Source: Pseudomonadota bacterium (GTDB lineage: Bacteria; Myxococcota_A; Polyangia; Polyangiales; JAFGIB01). From it: DNA of 33,648 nt. Under the pieces are notes generated by a model, which searched no databases, was not told the origin of the DNA, and worked only from the letters and a program-made list of their open reading frames with translations. The stretch covers positions 1 to 33,648 of the forward strand of contig JADGRE010000042.1 in NCBI GenBank assembly GCA_017881185.1, given 5' to 3'. Below, piece after piece: positions 1-8,307 of this stretch; within the stretch, counting starts at the first letter, position 1, and every line of letters starts with the position of its first letter. The translations under genes were made by a program, and so were the position numbers.

Positions 1-300
1 TGGCAGATGTGGTTTGCCGCGCTGTCCGACTACGAGCAAGAGCCGTGGCTCGTGCACCTGGTGTACAAGCTGTTGCGGGGTGATCGCGCGGTGGCCTCGC
101 TGCTTGCGCGCGACCCGTTCTCGGCGCGCCCGCCGAAGCTGATTCGCGCGGAGCGCTATCGCTACCGTTTCACGCATTTGGGCGACCCGAGCGGCGCGTG
201 GTGGCAGCGCACGCGCATCGGACCCTATTTGCCGGCGCTGTCGCAGGACAACCCGAGCCTGCGAGCGTTCCTCGTGCAGAACGGCTTTGTGCTGCAGTGA
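1..300 (+). CDS. Lipase maturation factor-like protein, C-terminal fragment
   Basis: The reading frame is open from the first base, so the gene begins upstream of the window; only about 99 residues are present. The fragment contains a run of Trp/Tyr/Arg-rich segments (FAALSDYEQEPW, LVYKLLRGD, YRYRFT, WWQRTRIGPYLP) that I recognise as the C-terminal end of the LMF1 / lipase maturation factor family, membrane proteins with a conserved soluble C-terminal domain. In animals LMF1 helps lipases fold in the ER; the role of bacterial members is not established. The N-terminal membrane part cannot be seen. The family assignment rests on remembered motif similarity only. Confidence 0.7.
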   Translation, partial: WQMWFAALSDYEQEPWLVHLVYKLLRGDRAVASLLARDPFSARPPKLIRAERYRYRFTHLGDPSGAWWQRTRIGPYLPALSQDNPSLRAFLVQNGFVLQ

Positions 301-309
301 GCGCGCGCT

Positions 310-825
310 TCAACGAGCGGCAGGCTTCGACGCGATGCGCTGGCCATCCACGAGCAAAGCAGCTACGGCGGGCTTGCCGCTCTTGTCGATGGCGAGCAAC
401 AGCTGCGTGCGCTGCTGCCGCGCGGCGTCTTGAAAGCGCTGCGTGAGCTTGTTCGCGTCAGCCTCGGGGATGTAGTAGCGCTGTAGCTGGCTCAAGTAGC
501 GCGTCTGCAGCATGCCATCGCAACGTTTGGCGGCGAGCTCGCAGCTGGCGCGCTGCACCTTGGGTGGCACACCCGAAGCCACGCCTTGCAGGCACAGGCA
601 ACAGCGCTGGCTGCTGTCGTCGTCACAGCGCTCGAGCGGCTTGGTCTCGTGCAGGGCGATGCGATAGTTCAAGTAGTGGCCGCGCAGCAAGTCGCGTGGG
701 TCGTAGCCCGTAACGTCGAACACCCAGCGTCGGCCGTTCGACAGCTGGAGCTCGGCTCGCACGATGCCCAGCCCGAGCACGAACAGGGGCAACACCACGG
801 CCGCGATCAAGAGCTTGCGGGGCAT
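310..825 (-). CDS. GDYXXLXY domain protein, partner of the DUF2157 membrane protein
   Basis: 171 residues. The N-terminus has one hydrophobic segment (residues 5-22), which could be a signal anchor or uncleaved signal peptide, followed by a soluble domain carrying DPRDLLRGHYLNYR near residues 42-55. This matches the P-x-D-L-x-x-G-x-Y-x-x-L-x-Y signature after which the GDYXXLXY family is named; the central Asp/Leu positions are slightly varied. A Cys-rich stretch (CDDDSSQRCCLCLQ) follows. The start lies 3 bp past the stop of the DUF2157 gene, and its Shine-Dalgarno GGGAGG (833-838) sits inside the end of that gene, so translation is probably coupled. Members of this family usually sit next to DUF2157 genes, as here. 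Biochemical function is unknown; an envelope location is inferred. Confidence 0.8.
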   Translation of the reverse strand: MPRKLLIAAVVLPLFVLGLGIVRAELQLSNGRRWVFDVTGYDPRDLLRGHYLNYRIALHETKPLERCDDDSSQRCCLCLQGVASGVPPKVQRASCELAAKRCDGMLQTRYLSQLQRYYIPEADANKLTQRFQDAARQQRTQLLLAIDKSGKPAVAALLVDGQRIASKPAAR

Positions 826-828
826 CGC

Positions 829-1986
829 TCAACCTCCCATGCGCCCAAGGCGCTGTGCGAGCTCGGGGGACTTGCGCTTCCACAGCCACGCCAAGAGTAA
901 GGTCAGAATGCCGCCGCTGATCATGCCCAGGCCTGTGTCGAGCATGGAGCCGAACACCTCGAAGTACATGACGAGCACGCGCAGCGCGATGGCGGCAGTC
1001 AGCAGGTTGAACACCCGCAGCTGACCCAGTGCAAGCACGCTGAAGGCCGCGATGCCTAGCAGCACGACTTGCGCGATGGCGCCGAGCCACGCGGCCTCGC
1101 CGTGGCTCTGGCCCGCCGCTGCCGCAAGCAAGAGCCAGATGCATGCGACCAGCAAGCGATGGCCCGCATACGCCTGCGCGCTCCAGTGCGGATACAGCCG
1201 CGGCAGCGACACATGCAGCGCCGCCACGACCACGCCGCAGGCGCCGAGCGACCAGCTGAGCAGCTGCGAACCACTCGGGTGTTCGTAGAACAGGAAACCG
1301 GCTGCCAGCCCGGCGGCGAGCACTGCGCCCCACAGCATGCGTGTCCAGGTGTCGCTCACCAGCGGGCGTTCGCGCACGAGCCAGGGCGCGCGCGAAAGCC
1401 ACAGCCACATCAGCGTGGAGGCGAACGCCAGGGTGGCGCCCAGGTTGTTGGCCAGCGCGTTGCCGCCGCTGCCTTTGCGCAAGGTGTCGAGCCAGGCGTC
1501 GATACTGACGCCCTGCGTGCCGACGAGCCCGCACAGCCACACGGCAGCAACCAGCGGACTGCGTGCCAGCAGCATGAACGGTGCGGTGCACAGCGACCAG
1601 GTCAAGAGCGCCTGGTAGGTGGGCGCGCCCAGCTGATAGACCTGGCCGAGCAGCGCGATCGAGGCCAGCACGAACGCGTAGTAGACAGCAGCGAGCACGT
1701 CGCTCAGCCACGCCTGCTCTCTGCGTGCGCTCCAGTACACCGCAGCGGCGAGCGCACCACCGAGCAGCAGGTCGGCAGCGAGCTTCTGCAGCTTGCCGAT
1801 GGCGTCCCAGTTCGCAGCCACCACCGAGACGATGCCGGTGCCGAGCGTGAGCGCGCCCAGGCCCCCGAGCGCGTACAAGAGCACCGGGTGCTGCCGGCCG
1901 TGTTCGAAGCCCTCGATGCGCGCGCGCGTGTCGGCGTCGATCACGCCTGCCTCTTGCCACTGCGCGAGCTTCTTCTCGAGGTTCAT
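829..1986 (-). CDS. DUF2157 polytopic membrane protein
   Basis: 385 residues from the ATG at 1986. I chose this start because the family typically begins with a short soluble helix pair (MNLEKKLAQWQEAGVIDADTRARI here) before the first membrane segment; the frame stays open far upstream, but that extension overlaps the divergent globin gene. After about residue 40 the protein is a succession of hydrophobic helices, including GLGALTLGTGIVSVVAANWD, which matches the conserved first helix of DUF2157, ending in a short basic tail. Function is unknown. Its product and that of the downstream GDYXXLXY gene probably form a two-protein membrane unit, an inference from coupling and from the recurrent pairing of these families. 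Confidence 0.8.
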   Translation of the reverse strand: MNLEKKLAQWQEAGVIDADTRARIEGFEHGRQHPVLLYALGGLGALTLGTGIVSVVAANWDAIGKLQKLAADLLLGGALAAAVYWSARREQAWLSDVLAAVYYAFVLASIALLGQVYQLGAPTYQALLTWSLCTAPFMLLARSPLVAAVWLCGLVGTQGVSIDAWLDTLRKGSGGNALANNLGATLAFASTLMWLWLSRAPWLVRERPLVSDTWTRMLWGAVLAAGLAAGFLFYEHPSGSQLLSWSLGACGVVVAALHVSLPRLYPHWSAQAYAGHRLLVACIWLLLAAAAGQSHGEAAWLGAIAQVVLLGIAAFSVLALGQLRVFNLLTAAIALRVLVMYFEVFGSMLDTGLGMISGGILTLLLAWLWKRKSPELAQRLGRMGG

Positions 1987-2121
1987 GGGGGCGTACCCGG
2001 GCGAGGTCAGGCGCGCACCGGCGCCCACACCCACCCGGAGCATGCGTCCGGGCAGCTCGCCACGTCCAACTCTCGGCAAGCGCTTGCGCGCTGTGCTGCG
2101 GTCGATCCAAGGTCTGGGCCC

Positions 2122-2547
2122 ATGCTGGAACCTAGCGTCGATCCGAACGGGCCCACGCCCTACGAGCTGCTCGGCGGCCGCGACGCCGCACTGGCGCTCG
2201 CCAAAGCCTTCTACGACACGATGGAGGCGCACGAGCCGGAGCTCACGCGCTTGCACCGCTTGGACGAGCACGGACGCGTGCATCCTGAAGCCCGCGAGCG
2301 CTTCGCGCTCTTCCTCGTGGGCTGGCTGGGCGGCCCGCAGGAGTACATCCAGCGCCATGGGCATCCGCGCCTGCGCAGACGTCACGGGCACGTGGCGATC
2401 GGTGCAGCGATGCGTGACGCCTGGCTGCGCAGCATGCAGCGCGCGCTCGACGCCCAAGGCGTGCAGGGCGCGCTGCGTGAGCTCCTCGACTCACGCTTCG
2501 CGGACCTGGCCGACTTCATGCGTAACCAACCCGAGCCCAGCGGCTGA
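2122..2547 (+). CDS. Group II truncated haemoglobin
   Basis: 141 residues, a normal length for a truncated globin. Recognisable elements in order are TPYELLGG at the start of the fold, the B-helix Tyr31 (AFYDTM; B10 position), FLVGWLGGP, GHPRLRRRH with His88 as the probable proximal F8 ligand, and Trp101 in RDAWL as the G8 tryptophan typical of groups II and III. This pattern is that of group II (TrHbO-like) proteins, cytosolic haem proteins that bind O2 or NO and are linked to redox or nitrosative stress. The start at 2122 gives a compact protein; the same frame is open from 1069, but that part is antisense to the DUF2157 gene. It is transcribed divergently from DUF2157 and converges on the GltJ-like gene. 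Confidence 0.87.
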   Translation: MLEPSVDPNGPTPYELLGGRDAALALAKAFYDTMEAHEPELTRLHRLDEHGRVHPEARERFALFLVGWLGGPQEYIQRHGHPRLRRRHGHVAIGAAMRDAWLRSMQRALDAQGVQGALRELLDSRFADLADFMRNQPEPSG

Positions 2548-2601
2548 AGAGCAGCGCCGTGCGCGCCGGCCGACAGCTGCAAGCCTTCGGTGCTGCCGCC
2601 C

Positions 2602-4284
2602 CTACAGGCGGAACGGGAACTTCACCTGGAAGGTGTCCGACTTGAACTTCGGGAAGGTCGCTTTGCGCACGGTGCGTGCGATGCACGAGCCGGCCTCGCC
2701 AGTGATGCCCGTGATCTCCGCCCCGCTCACGCGGCCGGTCTTGCCCGACACGGTGATGTTCGCGAACGCGACGCCCGACTGACCCGCAGCGCACGCCTTG
2801 ACGGCGTCTTTCACGCCGTTCATCGACGAGAGCACGTCTTCGCGCGAAGGATGCTCGGGGAGGCTGGAGTCGTCTGCGGCGGCCGCTGCAGCGTGCTTGG
2901 CCGCAGGCTTGCCGCTGCCGCCGATGGCGCCGTCGAGCAGCTCGTCGATCGTGGAGCTGCCACCCTTGGCCTTGGGTGCGGCCTTGGGTGCGTCGTCGGA
3001 CTTGGCTGCCGACTTGGCTGCAACCGGCTCGTCGCCACCACCTGCTGCCGGCTTCTCGCTGCTGCCGCCTTCTTTGCGCTTGCCGCCGCCGCTGTGGCTG
3101 CCGCCGCCGCTGTGCTTCTCTTCGCTGCCGCCGCCGCTGGCTGCAGCGGCGCGCTTGGCCGCCAGCTCGCCTTCGGACGGAGGCTCGGCCGCTGGTGCCG
3201 CAGCGTTCGGAGCCGCGGCTGCCGCGACCACCGGAGGCGGCATGATCGGCGCTACGGTCGGCGCCTGCACGGGCGCTTGGGGACGCAAGATGACGACCAC
3301 CGCGACAGCTGCAATGGCGACCACCGTCGCTGCGCCGATGATGGCGATGATCAAGCCCTTGTTGCTGCGCTCGTCGTCGGCGCCTGCGGGCGCGAGCATC
3401 GGCGAGCCGAGCTGTCCGAACGCGCCGGTCTGCGCGGAACCGAGTGACAACAGCGCGTCTTTCTCGGACTCTTCGCGCGCGCTGTCGCCCACGCCGGTGG
3501 CACTGGCGAGCGCGCGGATGTCGATCAAGCCGGAGCCATCGCCGCCGGCGTAGCCTGCGCGGTTGCCGAGACCTGCGCTGGGCGTCGAAGGTTGTGCCGC
3601 GCCGGTGCCGCTGCCGCCGGTCGCCAACGCTTGCAGGTTCTTGAGCGAGAACAGCACGGAGTTCTCGTTGCGCGAGCCGGTCATGGAAGCTTGCTCCATG
3701 CTCACGCGCGGGCTCGGTGCCGAGGCGACCACTTGGCCGCCGCCGTCGAAGGGGCTCTCCTGAGCGCCACCGAACAGGTTGCCGCCACGCGACGCAGGTG
3801 CGGGCTCGGCGAACATACCGCCGCCGCCACCAGCTGCACCGCCGTCATCTGCAAACGGATCGGCGCCCATCGAGGGCTGCGCCGGCTGATACGCGGTCGT
3901 GTGCTCGGCCTGTTCCTGCTGACCTTGACCCGTGATCGCCGCGACCAGATCGGGCACGTCGCGCATGGGCAGCCAGTTGTCGAAGCCTTCGCACCACACG
4001 TACGCTTCCCAGTCGAGGTGGCCTGCAGTGAGCATCTCGCCCAGCTGCGACGGTGCATACGGGCCCGCTTGCTCGCCGTTGATGACGACATGCCAGATGG
4101 CGTCGCCGCCGGGGTTGTACGCGGGCTGTTCCGCAGCCGCCTGCGCGCCAAGTCCCTGCTCTTGATCTCCGCGCACCACGATCACCTCGCCGCAGCGCTT
4201 GCAGCGAATCTTGAATACTTTGCCGGCCACCTTTTCATCGGCGATCGAGTACTTGGCCTGACAGCTCCCGCAGACGATCTTCAT
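2602..4284 (-). CDS. GltJ/AgmX-like protein: MJ0042 zinc ribbon, GYF_2, TM helix, AgmX/PglI C-terminal domain
   Basis: 560 residues from ATG 4284, preceded by AGAGGA at suitable spacing. Order of parts: MJ0042-type zinc ribbon (Cys5, Cys8, Cys28, Cys31); GYF_2 domain, about residues 61-118 (IWHVVINGEQAGPY, YVWCEGFDNWLPM); a long Gly/Ala/Pro-rich linker with NSVLFSLKNLQAL and GLIDIRALAS; one membrane helix, about 311-335; a Lys/Ala/Ser-rich linker; and a C-terminal domain of about 80 residues ending FQVKFPFRL. This is the plan of the Myxococcus gliding and focal-adhesion protein GltJ (AgmX), with a cytoplasmic ribbon and GYF reader and a periplasmic TonB-like C-terminus. Myxobacteria have several paralogs, and no other glt genes are nearby, so a motility role is not shown. 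Confidence 0.82.
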   Translation of the reverse strand: MKIVCGSCQAKYSIADEKVAGKVFKIRCKRCGEVIVVRGDQEQGLGAQAAAEQPAYNPGGDAIWHVVINGEQAGPYAPSQLGEMLTAGHLDWEAYVWCEGFDNWLPMRDVPDLVAAITGQGQQEQAEHTTAYQPAQPSMGADPFADDGGAAGGGGGMFAEPAPASRGGNLFGGAQESPFDGGGQVVASAPSPRVSMEQASMTGSRNENSVLFSLKNLQALATGGSGTGAAQPSTPSAGLGNRAGYAGGDGSGLIDIRALASATGVGDSAREESEKDALLSLGSAQTGAFGQLGSPMLAPAGADDERSNKGLIIAIIGAATVVAIAAVAVVVILRPQAPVQAPTVAPIMPPPVVAAAAAPNAAAPAAEPPSEGELAAKRAAAASGGGSEEKHSGGGSHSGGGKRKEGGSSEKPAAGGGDEPVAAKSAAKSDDAPKAAPKAKGGSSTIDELLDGAIGGSGKPAAKHAAAAAADDSSLPEHPSREDVLSSMNGVKDAVKACAAGQSGVAFANITVSGKTGRVSGAEITGITGEAGSCIARTVRKATFPKFKSDTFQVKFPFRL

Positions 4285-4417
4285 CTTGAGTCCTCTAATC
4301 CTGACGCCGTGAAGTCCGGGCACCGGCCCCGGCAGATTAGCGCGCTTTGCACTGGCGTTCGCAGAACCGAAAAGTTAGCGGAATTATTGGCTGGAATCGA
4401 GTATCTCAAGCAAGGGC

Positions 4418-4440
4418 GGGCCGCCCCGAAAAAACGGCCC
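4418..4440 (-). terminator. Weak hairpin downstream of the zinc-ribbon protein gene
   Basis: GGGCCG (4418-4423) pairs with CGGCCC (4435-4440) around an 11-base loop, with a flanking AAGGGC/GCCCTT complementarity that could extend the structure. It lies about 60 bases past the stop of the 4499-6040 gene and upstream of the GltJ-like gene. There is no clear U-tract on the minus strand, so it may instead be part of the 5' leader of the downstream gene. Confidence 0.3.
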
Positions 4441-4498
4441 TTTATGCTGCATAAGACCCCCAAAGTCACTACCCCTTGGGTGGAATTGGCTAGGCTGC

Positions 4499-6040
4499 TC
4501 AGGCGTCGACCAGCGTGGAGCCGTCTTCACTGCAGAACGACGCGTTGGCCGGATACATCGCGCTGCACTTGGGGCAACGGCGCTGTCGGCCTTCTTCGGT
4601 CGCACGGCTGCGCTTGTTGAAGTCGGCGTAGGGCATCAGGGCGGTGCCGTCTTTGGGGCAGATCTTGCGGTCGGCGGGGTACCCGAGCCGACAGGTCGGA
4701 CAGATCCACGGCTCGCTGCTCAGCGGCGCGGCCGCGGCTGGGACCGAGTACGTGGCCACCGGTGACGCGGCGATCACGGTCGCGGCCGACTTCGACAAGG
4801 GTGTGGGTGTCGCGGCGCTGGGAGCCGGACTGCGCTGCGCCGCTCGGGCCGGCAGCTCTTCGTCGGGCGCGGCAGGTGTTGGCAAGGGCGCTGGTTTGCG
4901 CCGCAGGAGCAGACCCGCGGCCAGGAGCAGACCCACACACACGGCGCCGCCGACAGCGAGCCACAGCTTGCTGCCGCCGGCCGGACGTTCAGTGACGCTG
5001 CGGGTGGTGATACGGGCGACGGCCTTGGGCGCGGCAGGTGGGGGCGCCGAGGCTTGCTCGTCGAAGGTGTTGAGCGCGCCGCCCTCCATGCGCTTGGCGA
5101 TCAGCGCTGACAGATCGACCGAGTGCACGCTCACACCGGCTTCGGCGTGCAGGCCGAACGCATTGGCGACGACCTTGAAGTCGCCCTCGGCCTCGGCGGC
5201 GCTGCGCGCGGCGCTGAAGCAGCCGTCCACGAGCTCGCCCTTGATGGCCTTGGAGTGCGACAGCGACCACTCCACCTTGGGCGACGGAACGACGCAATCG
5301 GCTGCGTCGCTGATCCGTGCTCGGAAGCACACGCGCTGGCCGACCTCGATGGCAGCCTTCTTGGGTCGCAGTGTCAGCTGCGTCGGTGCACCCGGCTTGC
5401 AGGCCTTCTCGACAGGCTCGGGTGTGGGCTCAGGTGCAGCAGGCTTGGCTGGCTGTGCCGGTAGCGCTACCGCCGGGGCCGGCTTCACCGGTGCGGGTCG
5501 CACGGCGCCGTCGCGCACGCGGGCCAAGGTCTGCGTGGTCGTGAAGGTCGCGACGCATTTCGAGGTGTTGAGCGCCCAGTTGTAGTGGCTGACATCCTGG
5601 TACAGCAGCGTGTCGGGGCCCATCAGCTTGAGGGTGTAGGTGCCGTGCTCTTCACGCGGATCGTTCGCGGCCGTCTTGCACTGTGTGGTCCAGAGGTTGT
5701 CGACCACCGAGCTCGATTGCTTGCGGATGAGCGGGTTGCGGCTCCAGCAGGCGTCCGAGCGCAGGTCCTGGTCGCGGGTGTGGATGACCAGCTCTTTGCC
5801 GTCGGCCAGCACGTTGACCACGCCACCGCCGCCCGAGCGGCTGCTCTCCGGCTTCGGCCCGCAATCACCGCCCCAGCTCTGCACGGCGACCTCGACCGTG
5901 GTCGCCCCCGCGCGCCAGGTGCCCGCAAGGCTGGCAGGTGTACTGGCGGCAGGGTGCGCCTGCGCCTGGACGCTGGTCGCCAGCGTCCCTGCCAAAACGA
6001 AGGCGATGCACCAGAGCAGCTCGCGAAATTGCACACGCAT
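4499..6040 (-). CDS. Secreted/membrane protein with C-terminal double zinc ribbon, unknown function
   Basis: 513 residues from ATG 6040, chosen because it gives a signal peptide (MRVQFRELLWCIAFVLAGTL, cleavage probably near VQAQA). The extended frame upstream runs through the etfA terminator hairpin. A periplasmic-type domain follows with repeated Trp and Cys residues (ACWSRNPLIRKQ, LWTTQC), then a Pro/Ala linker, a domain of about 100 residues with three Cys, a membrane helix (LWLAVGGAVCVGLLLAAGLL), and a tail with two CxxC...CxxDG ribbons (Cys447/450/461 and Cys489/492/503). The ribbons should be cytoplasmic if the signal peptide is cleaved. I do not recognise a characterised homolog; the architecture resembles myxobacterial proteins named only for their zinc ribbons. 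Confidence 0.75.
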   Translation of the reverse strand: MRVQFRELLWCIAFVLAGTLATSVQAQAHPAASTPASLAGTWRAGATTVEVAVQSWGGDCGPKPESSRSGGGGVVNVLADGKELVIHTRDQDLRSDACWSRNPLIRKQSSSVVDNLWTTQCKTAANDPREEHGTYTLKLMGPDTLLYQDVSHYNWALNTSKCVATFTTTQTLARVRDGAVRPAPVKPAPAVALPAQPAKPAAPEPTPEPVEKACKPGAPTQLTLRPKKAAIEVGQRVCFRARISDAADCVVPSPKVEWSLSHSKAIKGELVDGCFSAARSAAEAEGDFKVVANAFGLHAEAGVSVHSVDLSALIAKRMEGGALNTFDEQASAPPPAAPKAVARITTRSVTERPAGGSKLWLAVGGAVCVGLLLAAGLLLRRKPAPLPTPAAPDEELPARAAQRSPAPSAATPTPLSKSAATVIAASPVATYSVPAAAAPLSSEPWICPTCRLGYPADRKICPKDGTALMPYADFNKRSRATEEGRQRRCPKCSAMYPANASFCSEDGSTLVDA

Positions 6041-6070
6041 TGGGCTCGGAATGGTGCAGCAGCCACTCCC

Positions 6071-6104
6071 AAAAACCAAGGGCTCCCGTGTTCTTGCGGA
6101 GCCC
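6071..6104 (-). terminator. Rho-independent terminator of etfBA
   Basis: On the minus strand GGGCTCC (6098-6104) pairs with GGAGCCC (6080-6086) around an 11-base loop, and is followed by a T-rich run (TTGGTTTTTGGG, complement of 6069-6080). It lies 34 bases past the etfA stop and before the next gene on the same strand, which separates the two transcripts. Confidence 0.78.
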
Positions 6105-6137
6105 GCGCCCACGCGAGCGGCGCCAAGGCGCGCCGGG

Positions 6138-7118
6138 TCAGCCCTGCGCTTTGAGCGCCTTCACCTTCTCGGCCATCTCGGGGACGGCCTTGAAGAGATC
6201 GGCGACGAGGAAGTAGTCGGCAACCTGCGCGATGGGGGCTTCCTTGTCTTTGTTGATCGCGACGATCACCTTGGAGCCCTTCATGCCCGCGAGGTGTTGA
6301 ATGGCGCCGCTGATGCCGACGGCGACATACAGCTTGGGCGCGACCACCTTGCCGGTCTGACCGACCTGCAGGTCGCCCGGCACGTAGCCGGCGTCGACCG
6401 CCGCACGTGAAGCGCCCATGGCTGCGCCCATCGCGTCGACCAGGGGCTCGAGCACGGTCTTGAAGCCTTCCGCGCTCTTGAGCGCGCGACCACCCGAGAC
6501 CACCGTCGCGGCTTCCGTCAGCTCCGGACGCGCGCTCTTCTGGCTCTCGAGACCCACGAACTCCACGCGTGCTGCTGCGGGATCGGTCGCGATGGCGACC
6601 TCTTCCGTGGCGCTCGCGCCGCCCGCCTCAGGCGCCGACTCGAACTCCGACTGACGCACGCCGACCACCGCACTCGCGGTGTTGGGGCTCGTCCAGCCGA
6701 ACACGTTGCCGGCGTACATGGGCCGCTTGTAGAGGACCTTACCGCCTTCCACCTTGGCAGCGCTGATGTCGCTCACGTTGGTGGCGCCGAGCTTGGCGGC
6801 CACGCGCGGGAGCAGATCTTTGCCGTAGGTGCTGGCGCACCCGGTGACCACGCCGTAGCTGCCCTTCTTGGCAACTTCGGCAACCGTCGGCGCGTACTTC
6901 TCTGCGAAGTAACCGCCGGCGATCTCTGCCACGAACACCTTGCGGGCGCCGTACTTGGCGAGGTTGCCCGCGGCGTTCTTTGCGCCGACGCCGATGGAGA
7001 GAATGTCGAACGCGCCGCCGGTGCCGGAAGCGATTTGCTTCGCGAGCGTGACGGCAGTGAGCGTGGTGCGGCGAAGTCCGCCGTCGATGAGCTCAGCAAC
7101 GACCAATACGTCTGTCAT
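6138..7118 (-). CDS. etfA: Electron transfer flavoprotein, alpha subunit
   Basis: 326 residues, standard length. The N-terminal domain opens with DVLVVAELIDGG. The C-terminal FAD-binding domain contains the family signature VGISGAIQHLAGMKGSK followed by VIVAINKDKEAPI, and ends DYFLVADLFKAVPEM. ATG 7118 is preceded by AGGAG. With EtfB it forms the cytoplasmic heterodimer that carries electrons from acyl-CoA and related dehydrogenases to ETF:quinone oxidoreductase. It follows etfB by 42 bp on the same strand, so the two are co-transcribed. No dehydrogenase or ETF-QO gene is adjacent, as is common for the housekeeping ETF. Confidence 0.97.
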   Translation of the reverse strand: MTDVLVVAELIDGGLRRTTLTAVTLAKQIASGTGGAFDILSIGVGAKNAAGNLAKYGARKVFVAEIAGGYFAEKYAPTVAEVAKKGSYGVVTGCASTYGKDLLPRVAAKLGATNVSDISAAKVEGGKVLYKRPMYAGNVFGWTSPNTASAVVGVRQSEFESAPEAGGASATEEVAIATDPAAARVEFVGLESQKSARPELTEAATVVSGGRALKSAEGFKTVLEPLVDAMGAAMGASRAAVDAGYVPGDLQVGQTGKVVAPKLYVAVGISGAIQHLAGMKGSKVIVAINKDKEAPIAQVADYFLVADLFKAVPEMAEKVKALKAQG

Positions 7119-7160
7119 GGGATTCTCCTATGGCTCTTTCTTCTGGGTTGGTCGTGCGGC

Positions 7161-7994
7161 TCAGATGGCCTTGGCCTGGGTGCGCAGCTTGCCGAGCAGG
7201 TCGTCGACCGTCTCGACGAACACGCAGTTGCCGGTGCGCGCGGGCGGCAGCTCGAACTTGGGGTAGGCCGAGCTGGTCGCGGTATCGATGCCAAGCTCGC
7301 TCAGCTTGAGCTGGTCGATCGCCTTCTTCTTGGCCTGCATGATGCCCTTGAGCGACGCGTAGCGCGCGCCCTCGTTGTACTTGTGGTCGGCGGGCGTCGC
7401 GCCGTTCTTGATGCCTGCCGGCGCCACGATGCGCAGGTCGACCGTGACCACGGCCGGCAGCGTGACCTTCAGCGTGAGCACGCCGGTGTCGACTTCGCGA
7501 CCCACGGTGAGCGTCTTGCCGCCGTCGTTGGTGGAGACGGTCATGGCGAAGGTGGCCATCGGCCAGCCCAGCATCTCGGCGAGGGTCTGACCCACGGCGT
7601 TGCTGTCGCCATCGACGGTCTGCTTGCCCATGAGCACGAGGTCGGGCTTCTCCTTGTCGACCAGCGCCTTGAGCGCGCGCGCCACCACGGTGGTGTCGAG
7701 CTGGCCGTCGGTGGCGTCGATCAAGATCCCGCGGTCGGCACCCATGGCGAGCGCCTGACGCAGCGTCTGCGCGACCTCGGCGGGGCCGAGCGAGCACACC
7801 AGTGTCTCACCGAGCTTCTCGTTCTTGGGAGCGTTCTCGTTCAAGCGCAGCGCCGCTTCGACGGCGTATTCGTCGAAAGGGTTGGGCTTCCACTCGAGGC
7901 CATCCGACGTGACGGTTGCGCCGTCGGCCGAGACCTTCACCTTGTTGGCGTTGTCGGGGTCACACACCCGCTTGACGGGAACCAGGATCTTCAC
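7161..7994 (-). CDS. etfB: Electron transfer flavoprotein, beta subunit
   Basis: 277 residues from a GTG start at 7994, giving the classic N-terminus VKILVPVKRVCDPDNANKV. The GTG is favoured because GGAGG (7999-8003) lies just upstream and nothing upstream looks like coding sequence. Further family marks are NPFDEYAVEAALRL, the nucleotide-site loop GKQTVDGDSNAVGQ, and the recognition-loop region YASLKGIMQAKKK. First gene of the etfBA operon; the beta subunit binds AMP and docks the partner dehydrogenases. Confidence 0.97.
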   Translation of the reverse strand: MKILVPVKRVCDPDNANKVKVSADGATVTSDGLEWKPNPFDEYAVEAALRLNENAPKNEKLGETLVCSLGPAEVAQTLRQALAMGADRGILIDATDGQLDTTVVARALKALVDKEKPDLVLMGKQTVDGDSNAVGQTLAEMLGWPMATFAMTVSTNDGGKTLTVGREVDTGVLTLKVTLPAVVTVDLRIVAPAGIKNGATPADHKYNEGARYASLKGIMQAKKKAIDQLKLSELGIDTATSSAYPKFELPPARTGNCVFVETVDDLLGKLRTQAKAI

Positions 7995-8307
7995 GGGGCC
8001 TCCATCTGAGCCCTGTTCATGGGCTCGCCAAAATTGAGCTCCGCTGCCGGGGCTCGCAACCGTTAGCCGAGCCCTACGCTTGCGGCAGGCTCGCTCCACG
8101 TTCCGCCCATGCAAGGGCCGGAGACGCTCGGGGAAACAACGTTGTCTACCGAGACGCTGAGGCGATTTAGGCAGGAGCGGCCGGCCTGTCAAGGTGGCGT
8201 TGGGGGCTGGCCTGCGATCAGGCGCATCCGGGGCCGCGATACAGGCTGGCAACCACTGCACTGGTTCCCGGGCAGGTCACTGCCGGCGCCGCTCCTCGCG
8301 CGGGGTC
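7995..8307. other. Intergenic region upstream of etfB
   Basis: About 310 bases lie between the etfB start and the first recognisable trace of the epimerase remnant. They must hold the etfBA promoter, reading left, and probably also decayed coding sequence, but no frame gives a recognisable protein. I see no clear -35/-10 pair and no RNA gene. Confidence 0.5.

Noticed and set aside
1069-2121. Long open frame upstream of, and in frame with, the globin gene
   Set aside because: It is antisense to the DUF2157 membrane protein and reads as random Arg/Gln/His-rich sequence; only the part from 2122 matches a globin.
2590-3763. Plus-strand open frames over the GltJ-like gene
   Set aside because: They are low-complexity shadows of its Ala/Lys/Gly linker; the minus strand carries the zinc ribbon and GYF motifs.
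4383-4409. Possible promoter for the GltJ-like gene (TTGAGA and AATAAT on the minus strand)
   Set aside because: The spacing of 15 bases is short and there is no further support, so it is not listed as a feature.
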